Assembly: GCF_901709675.1 (NCBI RefSeq)
Contig: NC_051106.1
Location: 7,450,001-7,514,000 of the forward strand
Length of the DNA stretch: 64,000 nt
Direction of reading: 5' to 3'
Source of the DNA: Syngnathus acus
Taxonomy: Eukaryota; Chordata; Actinopteri; Syngnathiformes; Syngnathidae
In this document: one piece after another, positions 24,865 to 36,700 of the stretch
Numbering within the stretch: the stretch's first letter is position 1
Layout of the letters: every line of letters starts with the position of its first letter
The notes under the pieces: generated by a model
Database searches by the model: none
Told to the model about the DNA's origin: nothing
The model's input: only the letters and a program-made list of their open reading frames with translations
Position numbers and translations under genes: made by a program

Positions 24865-27710
24865 CTTGGAAGCTGGTGGCTCAGCTGGCAAAGGGCGAGG
24901 TGCACTCTCCAGCTATGTCGGCAAAAGGGGAGATGACATGAGACGGGCCTCGACACATAAAAATGACTTAGAGTATTGTCTAGACAGGTAATCTTAATTA
25001 AAAATCAACTTGTGATTGATTACGGGTGGAACAAAATGAATGTTGCAATGTATCGTATTGTTATCGCTCGCCGGACAGCGCTGATATAGTCAATACTTCT
25101 GTCTCATGAAATAAATTAAATTTTTGCTTCACTTTCACAGGGTTCTATCATGAAAATGTATTTTCTTTTCATTTGGTACAAGATGAATTTTTCTCAATGC
25201 CCAAGCTACAGTAGTAACTCAAATCAATGTTCCCTATTGAAATGAATTAAGATTTGATTAATCCGTTCCAGACTGGAGGAGGCTTAATTTGGTCCAAATG
25301 TTTTTTTTTGTGAATGTGATCAGCCACACACCCAAACCACACAAGTCACCGTTCAAGCCGAGGAATCAATTTGTCATTTGCAACCAGTAGATGAACTACT
25401 GTGCGGTGACGTGAAGCCAGTCCCTACCAAAAAAAAAAGCTACAGATTGCTTTTACTGCACTAATAAACAACAGACTTTCTTTGTTCCATCCCCGCAAGT
25501 TTTCAAAAGTAATAACGCGGTAGGCCGAGGGGAGCAGAGAAGCAGTCTGCAGTAAATAATACGCAAACAAACTCGACTCGTCAAGGGGGGGGGAGGCGGG
25601 GGCTTTTGTTGGCCGGAGGTCATTGTTGTGTCGGGATGACGTCAACCCCCAGGGAAGAGAGTGGAACATAAAAAGCTCTGGCGCTGGACTAAAGCGCATT
25701 TCTGGGAGGAAAAACTCAAAGTGAAACAGAGCCTCATCCCCGCCTCCTTCTCCATCCAGCATCCTCCAGCTGAGCAAGAAGGTTCCTCCGCATCTACCCG
25801 CGAGCTGTCACCAGGCAGAGGCCAGCGAGCGCACACCACCCCCTCAGGTGGCCCACTGAAGCATAAGCAAATCAAAACGAGAGATGAAGAGGCAGACGGG
25901 AGCCTCCAGGCGGTGACATGAAACCAACCACGACGCCTCGCTTATGCCTCCGCTCCGACTTATGTAATGTTCGGCGGATGGGACGAAGATGTCCCCGCTT
26001 GATTGATTGTTGACCTGACAGGGCTGTCAGCCGCCACGCCGGACGAACAGTAAACAAACACGTTATGTGAATTTGTTTTTGAGGTATCACCGTTAAAAAA
26101 AAAAAAGGAGAATATAGTAAGTGCATGACTTCTTCTCATGTGCACTTCATTTTGAGGAATCACTTTCCCTTTCTTACTCACCGGGCGGTTTGAATGCCTG
26201 ACAAGAGTTTTTAGCAGTCTTACAACGCATCATTCCAGCTACACTTGAGGGACTCGTGCACAAATCTCTTTTTAGGCGGTGTTGGAAAAACATTTTTTTA
26301 TTTTCCTGGCACAGAAAGCAACATTTAGATTTTACTGCCATAAAGTGAGGGGGAAAAACAAGCACAAAGGTAGGATTGCTTATCCAGGCCAGGCAGGAAT
26401 TCAACCGGTCGCAAAATAATATTTGATTTGTTTTGCAGCCATCTTCAATGTTAGGTTTTGTTCAAAAGATATTCGAGGCTTTCTGGAATCTCTTTTATGA
26501 CAGGTTCCTTCATAGCTTGTGACTTCGTCTCTTGTTGAAAAGCGAATAGAGAGGCTTTTGAGGAGCGACCTTGTGCCAAAAGCGCACTCGCTGTTGGCTG
26601 TGCACGTGACTTCCCTGGCAACTATGAAAATTATAGAGGCAAACAAATGTGCTTGTGTTGCAAGTTCTCAATTGCAGCACAACCTGACCTGGTACGTGCA
26701 GAACCATTATTAAATGCCAAAATCTAAGAAACGGGAATTATTTTATTCCACTTGGGAATTGGCATTTAACCAGCAAGTTGGACCACACATTCTGAGAATC
26801 ACCCGCAATTTATGAATGCAACCAAATACCAGCAAGGCATTACCTAACCATGAATCAATAAACCTCATTGCCCCCATACCAATACAAATGGTAATTACTC
26901 AATGACCACTGGCCAAGAGATTTTTAACACAATCAATCTTTTATTCATTGAAACAGTCGATTGACACTACAAGAAGAAGCCAAGCAAACAGCAGACATGA
27001 TGTTAGAAGTAATTGAACAAAAAAGATAACGCTCAAGATATAAGCTTATCTTTTGTGGTGGAGCAGAGCAAATTACTCTTTCCAGGGAAGAGGCAATAAT
27101 TTATACTAAGTGGGTTGGTTGGGCCTCACAGCTGGGAACACAGGTCAGATAAGAAGCACAATATTTATATATGTAAAAAAAAAAAAAGGCCAACCAGCTT
27201 TAAACTTTCACAGAGACCAAATTGTACACTGATATACTGTATTCTAAATTTGTTGAAATTCAGGTGCTGTAAAATGTTGGAGTCTAAATTGGCAGCACTA
27301 TAAATGAGTAAAAGCCATTTAATGTTGAGTCACTAAAGCGTTTTATCACATTCTTTTATGATATAATTGGAATTAATAAGTGATGTGGACCGAAATTGTA
27401 CTGGGATTGAAGCCAGGTTTTTTGAGGCATTAAAATACAACTTCACTTTGCATCCCCTGAGGTAATGAAGTGAGTCGAGTCTGAACGAAACGTCACGTAA
27501 ATTGACAATTGAAACTAACTATATTATAGATGGAAAGAGTTCACAAAATAATTGTTAATTTCGTAGTAAATTTAGTGGTTAATTAGCTACCTGCGCACAC
27601 ACTTGTAGAAGCAAATTGAATTGAAATACTTGCCTAAAAGGCGCTTGTAAAAACTTTTTCCCATCTTCTGGTACACAGAAACAACACGTTGACATTCATT
27701 GTTTACTCAC

Positions 27711-27960
27711 CGGCTTGTGTGTTTTAAAACGTTCCACCACGCCAAATGCCGTCTGTCTCGTCTCCCCAAAAAAAAAAAAAGAAGCTAGCTTGACATGTCA
27801 AACATATCTTTTGACTTCCACCCTCCGCAGTGGGGAGATTGAAACGCGACTCGTCTTCCTTTTCTTTTTCCCTTCTTCTACTGGAGAAGCTTGTTGTCAG
27901 CCTGACTGCGGCTGAGTGAGTGAGCGTGAAGCCTGCTTGGATGAGGAGCCAGCAGCAGCA
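27711..27960 (-). promoter_or_regulatory. stxbp6: Candidate stxbp6 non-coding first exon / promoter area
   Basis: A consensus donor CCG|GTGAGTAAAC on the minus strand follows a relatively CpG-rich stretch with a (CAG)7 tract just upstream. It lies on the right strand, 2.8 kb before the first coding exon. The start of transcription is not visible. A comparable donor CCG|GTGAGTAAG at 26182 is an alternative. This is inference from splice signals only. Confidence 0.3.
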
Positions 27961-27970
27961 GCAGCAGCAG
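27950..27970. repeat. (CAG)7 trinucleotide repeat
   Basis: Seven perfect CAG units on the plus strand (CTG on the stxbp6 sense strand), next to the candidate stxbp6 first exon. Confidence 0.9.
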
Positions 27971-28032
27971 GTTCAGGCACACATTATTTGCACACGCGCG
28001 CTCTCGTTTTGGGGGCGTGACCGTCGTCTGTT

Positions 28033-28336
28033 CAGCCTTGGTGGGAAGTAACGAAGTACAAAAACTTTCGTTACTTAAGTAGATTTTTGTCTGTCATTTA
28101 CAAGAGTGTATATTTTTGGAACAAATACATTTCTATTAATTCATAATTCATTTTCTTTGTGTTATTATGTAACTAGCCTTTCAAAATATGTACGTCTAAT
28201 TAATTTGATATTTTTGTGCTTTTTTAAAAAAAAATTTTTACATAAACTCAAAAAAAGTAGTCTCATGTGAAATTACCATTTCAAATTCGGACTATTGAGA
28301 AAAAAGTTAGATTTTTTTTAAAATCGTCCAGCCCTG
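28033..28336. mobile_element. Relic of a fish repeat with AAGTAACGAAGTAC motif
   Basis: The left end reads CAGCCTTGGTGGGAAGTAAC and continues GAAGTACAAAAACTTTCG and TTACTTAAGTAGATTTTT. I know this pattern as an abundant non-autonomous DNA transposon in teleosts. The right end CCAGCCCTG is a weak inverted match to the left CAG..TGG terminus. No clear target duplication was found, so the boundaries are approximate. Confidence 0.45.
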
Positions 28337-31300
28337 CTTTGTACACTTTTCCAGGATTGTTAAAAAGAATAATAATTACACGCTGTACATAAGAACTGAT
28401 ACTAATAAAATGAAAATGTGCTTTCAAAGTAATTAGTACGCAAAAGAATGGCTCAGAGAACAAAAACTCTTTTTTTATGCCTTTTCAAAGAACACTACCA
28501 ACATGAGTGATTGGAACTGTTTCACGTGTAAGTGTAAACCGCAAAGAACAGTCCTCAAGCTAGCCATAAAAATGAAAGCTTGAGGGTGTTTTCGCCACCA
28601 CCGTCCTACCTGAAAAGGTTACTCAACACATAACAGTCGCATTTATGAGAAGGTACAGCTCTCCAGAGGCTCATAAAAGCGGGCCAGAAAATAATTGGAC
28701 ACACCCCGTAGACCCCCCTTGGATTGTTTCAGCTGCTAGCAGCTCATGATGGCTAACACCAGCCCACCTGATTGTACTCTTTCTGCTACTTTGCGGTCTT
28801 GCCGCGGGATGTCGTAGGGTGTGTTTTGGTGTTATTTGTCTAGCTGGGGTTCGGCTGCACACATTGAATGAATTGAACACGACGCGGGGCTGTGAGGCGG
28901 CCATAAAACAATCCCATTCCGCGGTGATGGAGCCTATAATGCGCCAAACATAATATTTTACGATTTAATTATCGTCGCTGGCTCAAACCTCCAATAACTC
29001 TGACACGGAAGCTTGCCCTCGCCCTCCTAATAGTCGGGTGAACGCTAACCAGGTTTCTGTGTTTATGATCGTCCTTAGCTGCCAGCTGCTTTTTGTTTCT
29101 ACGTCCATGCTAGCACAACGCTGCGCTGAGCGTTAGCCTAACACGGCAAGGCCGCGCGGCTGTGAGAGCGTCTGCAAATATTTGTGTCTGTCTCGTACTT
29201 TGCTTGGCCAAGTGTGAGTCATCCACACCATCTTGCGCCAAACTGCGGAATCATTTCCTGTCTCACCTGTCGAAGCTAAAACAAAATAATCCTCACCAGA
29301 GTTCATTTCTAGCGTGAACAACTCTGAGTTTGTCTCTAACCGGTGGCAAATTGGTACAAATTAGTCACTAATCACAAAGCGTAAATGGAAACCGTGTACT
29401 TGGCAGCTGGCAATCCCTAATAATCACGTTTGAATGAAGCATCTCAAGTTACAGTTTGTCCGGCTCTTTGAACACACGACTACAGCAAGCTGGTCGGCCA
29501 TCTGCGGCAGCATGTGGAAACGGTTCGTTCGGAGAGTCCGGGGGGACCAAAAATGTTTGCCTCTCTTTCTCGCTGAGGTTTTGTATGCTTACTTTGCGAC
29601 CATCGCCTTTGATTTCAACAAATTTGGTAAATGCGGATGAGAGATTTTAGGGAGGTGTTTCTGCGAGGGAGGCCCGTAGGGAAGGACAACACCAAGACGG
29701 TTGTGGAAACTCTAAAAAAAGGCAGAAGTGAAATTGCACCGACATGAGTAAACCTGCTGAGAGTAATGAGTCACTGTTTCCTCGTGGGGTATACCGCAAA
29801 TGTGTGTGTGGGTGACTTAAAAGAATTTAGGCTGCTTCATGCTCCACCGAGTCCAGACTAATACAACTTCATGATGGCCTGAAAAATTTCTTCCAATTAA
29901 AACAGTTTCCATGTGTCCTTGTCACATTCTTTGGTTAAAAAAATTCCGTTAGTCTGACAAGATGAAAGATGCAAAATGTATCAAACCTTTTGTGCTTCCA
30001 TAGAAAACAGATTCAAAGAAGTTTGTCCGCCTAAAACGAGCAAGTGATGAAGGAAGCCACCAAAGAACTCGAGAGGTTAAGAAGTTAATTGCCCTCCTCC
30101 TGGATTCTCATCAGTTGGCACTCCGTCATGAAAAGGGCTCCCAAAGGAGGTGGGAGGAGCCGCTGCTATCGGAGGCCTACCTGGCACGCAGTTTCCCTTG
30201 GCTTGAATCTCTGCCTTTTTCCCTTTCCCTCCTCCTCTCTAAATCCTGGAAAACATAAACATCCTCTCAGCCACATGGAGATGGGCCTGGGCTGTGTGCG
30301 GCCTGCATGGGGGGGGGGCTTGGTCCCCATGGTGAACAGGGTAAACATGGACCTCCCTAATACACTTGGAGAACTAATAGCACTTAAAATGGGGGGGATG
30401 TAGGTTCCTACTGTCCCACCTAAAAGTTTTACAACTACAAAATGACAGAAACTACCAAATAGAAGACTCTTCCAAAAGGTTCATTATTCAATTCAGCACA
30501 GAACAGAATTAAACACATTCACTGCCATTGACGGCTACAAAGATCCATTGATAGTGAATGAGATCATTAAAATTACTCATGTGACCTTTTAAGGCTTTTG
30601 TGAAAAACAAAAATAGAGCAGTTTGTTCTTAAGACGTTTCGTTCCTCCTGACGGCGGATTTGAATTGTAGCTTAAGAACGGTCGAGACAGCGATTTGAAC
30701 AGATTTAAAGCTGATAGCAGCCATCCATCATGTATAAGTGCCGAGCCAGCCGCTAGTAATGCTTCACATGTGCCGAGCCATCACAGTCGCTTTGGAATTT
30801 TGCATTACTGGAAGTAAATTTACTAGAACAGTTCTCAACTGTGCGGCTAAACCAGGTTGAGCAAGCTCCTGACACGTTGGCGTGTAAAAAAACTCCATTT
30901 GTAATGGTTTTGTTTACACATGACATCAGGCCGGACAAATTATTGACCAAAAGGCTTTTTGTTATCCCACAAGACATCAGATGAAAACAATGTGACACGC
31001 GACATGATTTTGGTGTTAGCGTCTTGGCCCGACGTCGTGTTGAATCGATTTCCATGGAAACGAGTGACTTTTTGTTTTGATGTGGCTCTCCAGTGACCAA
31101 ACTGACTCTGAGTAATGATGTTGAGTGCTTGGCTCGGACAAAAGGAGATATATTTGGTGTTAGTGCTCAGGGTGGTGTGTTGTTGGCTAGAACTAAATAT
31201 CAACAGGGGTCGTTTCAAAAGTTGACAGTGATCCTGAAAAATTGAACAGCGGAAAATTGGCAACGGAAATTGTGACAGGGTAACTTAGATTACAAATGAT

Positions 31301-31721
31301 TAATGTTAAATACGTTCTAGTGCGTGACCCAAAGAGTCTTACTGACTCATTGCTCCACTACAATGAAAACAGGCCCGTTTATCCAAACGTGCAAATTACA
31401 AGACAAGGCTGACGCTAGACAATTGATCAAATACATGTTACTGTACTCCCCCCTGGTGGAAAAACACAGTTACTACAATTGTGATATGTATAAAAAAAAA
31501 AAATAAAAAAAAAGAGAAAAGTCCTATTTTTGTAAATAAAATAAAAACGCTTCTTGAATGCAAATTAGGTAAATATTTTTAGAATATATTAAAATAAAAC
31601 TAAAGGATTTTTCTAATCTTAGAACAGTCTGAATGTTTAAGAATTTTTCATAAAATTTTTCAAGCACTATGCCTTAAGCAGAAGAATTCCCCAAAACGTG
31701 AGGCGTTAAATAAAAATTACT

Positions 31722-31731
31722 TTTATTTATT
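31722..31731 (-). terminator. fermt2: Candidate fermt2 poly(A) signal
   Basis: Overlapping double AATAAA on the minus strand. It is the first such signal that I see downstream of the fermt2 stop codon. Confidence 0.45.
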
Positions 31732-31986
31732 TTAAAATAAATGCATGTTTTTGTTTTTTTTTCTTTTACAGTCAAAAACAACCCAACAAAATAAAACAAA
31801 AATAGACATGCACCGTTGTTCCTGACACGAGAATGGCAAACAAAAACAACGACAACAAAAAACACGAAGCCAACTCCTTCATATTTCATTAAACACTTTT
31901 TGGACGACAACAAAAAAAGCTGCAAAAGTAGTGTTTGAGTAAAAGACACATATGTATTTCCGTGAGTTTAGGATATTTTCATCTTT

Positions 31987-32007
31987 ACGTGATGACATTC
32001 ATCACGT
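31987..32007. other. Perfect 9-bp inverted repeat with 3-base loop
   Basis: ACGTGATGA, loop CAT, then TCATCACGT. It could form a short hairpin in the fermt2 3' UTR RNA, just beside the CA repeat. Confidence 0.7.
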
Positions 32008-32021
32008 GAAGAACACGCGCG

Positions 32022-32023
<2 letters not shown>

Positions 32024-32056
<33 letters not shown>
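32024..32056. repeat. (CA)n microsatellite
   Basis: About 16 uninterrupted CA units in the probable fermt2 3' UTR. Confidence 0.95.
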
Positions 32057-32058
<2 letters not shown>

Positions 32059-32501
32059 AACATATTTACCCCTCAAAGCAGAGAGAAAAAAAACTGTACA
32101 ATTCTATAAAAGCTGTGTTTTTACATTAGTTACAAAACAAATAATACTTCATTTTGCTTGCATAATTGATTGTGGGCCATTGCTGGTGTGTTCTCATAGA
32201 ATTCATCATCAAAAACAAGAATAATACTGTGGCCGTGAGAGACACGTAGAGGTAATATGAGGATTACTTAGACCTCTGTTTTGTGACAGCGTTTGTGTTA
32301 AAACAATGCAAATATTAATATTTCATAATAATTTTGCTTGATATTAAAAGCCACCCAGCTCCCTGCTTCATGCAAAGTGGACGCTATCTTTAGCGTAACA
32401 TCGGCCCAAAATTCAATGCAATGATGTCCAAGTGCTTAGCGAAATTGGCGGGGTATAGGACCTGGGGGAGAAATGAGGCTAGAGCATATATTGCATATCC
32501 T

Positions 32502-33223
32502 ACTAGTGCACAGAGTTGTCCATGACAATTGAGCACACTAGTGAAATGACTAGCGAGCACTAGGTTTTTTTTTTACGACTGTATGACATTCTTGTGCACT
32601 AGTAGAACAACTTAAACTAGGGAGGCAAAACGGTGCACTAGATGACAATTGTGTGCTACGAGTACCGCTAGTGTGTCCTTCTTGTTCTACTAGTACGCTA
32701 AATGGTCTTACTAACGAGGTCAAAGAAAAACTTGTAGCCTCCTGAACCCTTTTAGTGGCGGCAAACACAGACCAGTAGTTGAGCTACTAGTGCACCCTGT
32801 CGACTGCCATTTTTTTTCCTATTGTGTACTAGTAATTTTTTTTAGTGAGGATAAAGAGTGGATTAGTACTTACCCTTCAGTGTGCAAGGAGGGAATGGAA
32901 TAGATGCTCAAACTTCTTTGTAAGCGGCTCACTGGTCGTTTTGCCCATTTAGTAACAAGTTGTTGATTCACTAAAATGTCATACAGTGGTGCCAAAACAT
33001 TACCGGTAAGACAGTTTCAACTCAACTGGCTTACTCTATCTGGATATGAAGGACATTGAATAAATATGATACTGTATACTCTTCATTTGATATCCATCCT
33101 ACGGTCCATGTACTAGTACGCTCTTTGTCCTTTTTAGTGGGACGAGATGCTACAAAAGTACACACTACTAGTGCCATGAAGGTTGAAATTCATTAGCGTG
33201 GAGCACGCACGCGCTTTACTAGT
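32502..33223. repeat. ACTAGT-rich degenerate repeat region
   Basis: The palindrome ACTAGT occurs at 32502, 32537, 32598, 32689, 32786, 32828, 33112, 33167 and 33218, with many one-base variants (CTAG, TAGTAC, GTGCACTA) between them. Several copies share flanks such as GTGCACTAGT or ACTAGTGC. Spacing is irregular (35 to 284 bp), so it is not a simple tandem array. Confidence 0.75.
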
Positions 33224-33298
33224 GGGAACCAAGAGCGTGACAGTCCATGGAGCGTGCTGTAGTGTGCAAGCGGGTGGTCCCGATGGCGAGACGCGTGG

Positions 33299-33733
33299 TC
33301 AGACCCACCCGCTGGTCAGCTTGTAGAACATGTCGTCGTCCAGGGTCTCGTTCTGGTCCTTGGCCCGCGTGGACAAGAAGATGTAACCCCCGATGAACTC
33401 GTGGACCACCTTACAGTCCACCTCGGCGCAGATGAACGACAACTTGGGCTCATCTGCAAATTCGACAGTCACCTGCAGGGGGCATTAAAAACAAAAAAGC
33501 TGGAGAGAACAAAAATGGAGGACACGTTGATGCTACGTGCTACTTATGTTAACATCTGTGTCGAATGTCAGGCTTGACACGTGTTTCTTACCATCTTGAT
33601 CTCCCAGTTGACGTTCCACTGCTTCATGTTGCTGAAGCGCCAGGTCTTGATGGCGTCCCCGGTGCCGGCGTCCATGCGGATCAGACGATTGTAGGTGATG
33701 CCGATCAACTCGTCGCGCTTCCCGCCTTGGAAC
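33299..33733 (-). CDS. fermt2: fermt2 last two exons, F3 subdomain
   Basis: The exon at 33733-33592 encodes [12 protein letters not shown] through [12 protein letters not shown], including the Gln-Trp pair needed for beta-integrin binding in kindlins. The exon at 33472-33299 encodes [20 protein letters not shown] through FYKLTSGWV and the TGA stop. The intron between them is 119 bp. Confidence 0.97.
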
Positions 33734-36700
33734 CTGATAGCAGCCGCATGTCAGTAAAAACATGCGAGACTGTTTTTATATCCACTAGTCTCGGGCTAAT
33801 CATACTTGGCCAAGAAGTGAGTGATTCCGAACTCTGGCAGCGACTGCCAAGCCTGGATGAAGCGCATCTTGGCCTCGATCAAACTCATCTGGGCCACGTT
33901 CTGGTGGGCTTCAAGAATGCGGGCCGAGATCTGGGAAAAACAAACGGTCGTACAGTAAATACTTGTTTGACGACCTGTCATGGAGAGCCACACAGAGTGA
34001 AACCAGGCTGGACAGAGGAGCTGAAGGAAAATCCAACCCGTGCAACTCTGCATGCATGGACTGCACACCCGTGTTTGTACACCACCATTGTCCCTCGTGT
34101 AGACACACCTAGACTTGAAACTCCAAACCCTACTTTAAAATCCCTACCCAGGCTTGAAACCTTGTCCTAATTAATAATAGAGAAGGCACTTTCCTTGGAG
34201 CTGGTCCGGGGTGTAAAGTCGCGCTCCAGATGCCGATGAGCTTTACACCCCTCCGGCATTTACCGGTCAAATAAAAGGCGACTAGATGTGAACGGATGAC
34301 GACAGTGTGTGGAATTAATCAGTGATGATGCTGATGATGTCGTGCATTAAAAATGTGGCCTGAGGTCCTTCAACACAGTGATGGGTGTTAGACGCCAAAA
34401 CTAGCACGCTCGCTGCTATTTGACACTCAGATGTGGTTACATGAGGAGGCGACTACTAACTACCAGGTCAGGTTATCAAACATGCACACTCAGGATGAAC
34501 TTACCAAATCCCTGATTAAGCCTTGCTGGAAAAGGAGGACAGAAGGGATGAGAAACGGAGGAGGAACAATCAAACCGATTGAAGGATGTTAGGGTTAAAA
34601 CGCATCCACAAAATATTGAACATTTCAATGCTGCAATTCCTCTTTGACCCACAAGAGGGAGATGTAGGCCAAGTGTCACCCGTGTCATCTACTGCCCATT
34701 TGTTTTTCGAACCACACACACCCAGGAAGTTGATTGTTCTGGTGTTGTTGTTTTCTCATGTGTGGCCTTTGGATGGGGAATTCTTGCACCCCAGCTGGGA
34801 CTTTCTGCTAACAGGAAGTCCTCTTTGAAGGCAACTGGGGGGCTTGAGGGGGGGTGTGGGGGAAATCGGAGCTGACATGGCTTTTCCCAGGCAGTTTTCC
34901 CGCTCACTACTCCCATTTCCGGTTGCTTCTATGACCCCCACAGTATTACCAGGAGTCGCTGTGAATAATGGGACTTTACTGTGGTCCATGTTCTTACAGA
35001 AACGAAAGCACATGGCACGAGTTGAGCGAAGGAGGCCGCCTCAGCAGTCTCCTAACACGTTGATGGCGGACGTGTACTCAGCTGTTCCCAATGCACACGT
35101 ACACACAGCTGAGGCTTGCATGCAAATCCGCAATTCATTACAGCTGCATGCCAGTAACTATGTACAAATACTTTATTATTGCAATTAACTTTGTATTTTT
35201 CCAGAAGATTTTTTTTCTACTTTGAAACTATTACAGTGCTCCCTTAAAAAAAAATAGCTCAGTACTAGGGACCCTTGTCTGAGTGGGAGAGGAGGGGGAG
35301 AGCGTTTCGGGGTAAGCCAAGGCCGATGCCAGGAGGCGTCCATCTGGGAAGCATCAGACGCCACTTTGTCGCGACCCACTCCCCCGGCGGAGTCATCAAC
35401 AAGTCAACAAGCTCCCGCTAAACACTCACGCAGTCACAACGCAAACCGTCTGGTGTCTCTCTCTGACCACAAACTGCTGACTTGAAGAGACTCACTGGTT
35501 ACCGGAATGGGCTGTTACTGCTTTTTGTGTGTCACTGTAACCCCCCCACCCCTTCTCCTTCCCCCCTCACCTGCTTGTTCTTGTACTTCTTCAGGTAGCG
35601 CGGTGACACCAGGCACTCGGGGTTGATGTCGCTGGTGATGGGCTCGATGAACTGCGGGTCGGGGTTCATGTGCTGCATCTTGAGGAAGGACAGGATGTTC
35701 TGCACCTCCAGGTTGTAGGAACTGTCCGCCATGGTCTTGCCCTTGGACGCCAAGCGGCAGGCGGCCATCCAGTGGGCGTACTGCTTCTCCTGAGGATATG
35801 GATATCTTCGTTCAGACACGGAGCCCAAAAGCAAGCCAGCTCAAAATGTTGCCACTTCTCACCGTGTCGCATCGCAGCCAGATCTCGTTCATGCCGTCCG
35901 CCACGGGGATTAACAGCTTGATGTTGAATTTCTGACCTGATATGTTCACATCTGGGGTCACCTCGCAACCTACGGTGACAGTGCCCGTTCAAATGTTAGC
36001 TGGAGTAAATAGCACAGACGCATGCGAGCCAAAAGTGTTTTTTTTTTATTCTTGTTGCACCTCTGAGGTTCATTTGGTGAGCAGGCGTCCCGTGCGACTC
36101 CTCTTTAGTCTTGTAACAGGAAATTGTGATGTCTTTGAACGTGCACCAGTACTGCTTGTAGCCCTTCAGCGTCAGCTTTTTGGGTCTGCAAAACACATCA
36201 CATATAGATAACAGTTGACTTTTCTAGACATCATTTTATGAGAACCCCACCGCCTTCCATCTCAAGATCGTCAGCAAAGGCACAAAGCCAGAGACTGAGT
36301 AATTATGCTTTAAAATGTGCTTAGTCTTAAAGTTCAAAGCTAAACGGAAAGGCCTTTGGCAAACAACCCAATGTGGATCTTAAACAGGCCTTACTGTTAT
36401 TTAAGGCCGTTTCCTGCTTCCTGCTTTTGGGATAAAAATGCACCGTCCAACAACCCCCCCCCCCTTTTTTTTTTGCTTGTTTTCTGAATGAACACGCTGT
36501 CTTGTGGTATCGGTTGGCAGTCGGTGGACTCACTTGAAGACTTTGACGTAGTCCGCTAGCTCAGGAATAGACGTGATGTCACCCTAAGAGGAGAAACGGG
36601 GAAGTACGAATCCAAACATCAATGCTAGCCAAAGCTAAGAGAGTCCTAACAATTAACTAGGTGAAACTATGATGTCATGCTAAGTACAAGATCTAAATTG

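Larger units (their letters stand above)
24897..31700. other. stxbp6 upstream/5' UTR introns and stxbp6-fermt2 intergenic region
   Basis: No coding exon was recognised. Two strong minus-strand donor sites with no coding frame (around 26182 and 27711) may end non-coding stxbp6 first exons. The stretch holds (CAG)7 at 27950-27970 and a relic of a common fish repeat at about 28033-28336. A segment at about 30515-30560 contains a CATTCACTGCCATTGACGG word that I recognise as recurrent in fish genomes. Confidence 0.5.
31703..33298 (-). other. fermt2: Probable fermt2 3' UTR
   Basis: About 1.6 kb between the fermt2 stop and an overlapping AATAAATAAA on the minus strand. It holds nine ACTAGT palindromes between 32502 and 33223, a (CA)n tract at 32024-32056 and a perfect 9-bp inverted repeat at 31987-32007. 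No open frame of interest was seen. The 3' limit is inferred from the poly(A) signal. Confidence 0.5.

Noticed and set aside
24865-24891. Upstream in-frame start giving MPAEPPASK before amisyn
   Set aside because: The codon is TTG, and the family N-terminus begins at the ATG at 24864. An acceptor probably lies within this stretch.
35666-35992. Arg-rich minus-strand ORF overlapping fermt2 exons
   Set aside because: Out-of-frame shadow of the PH-domain exons.
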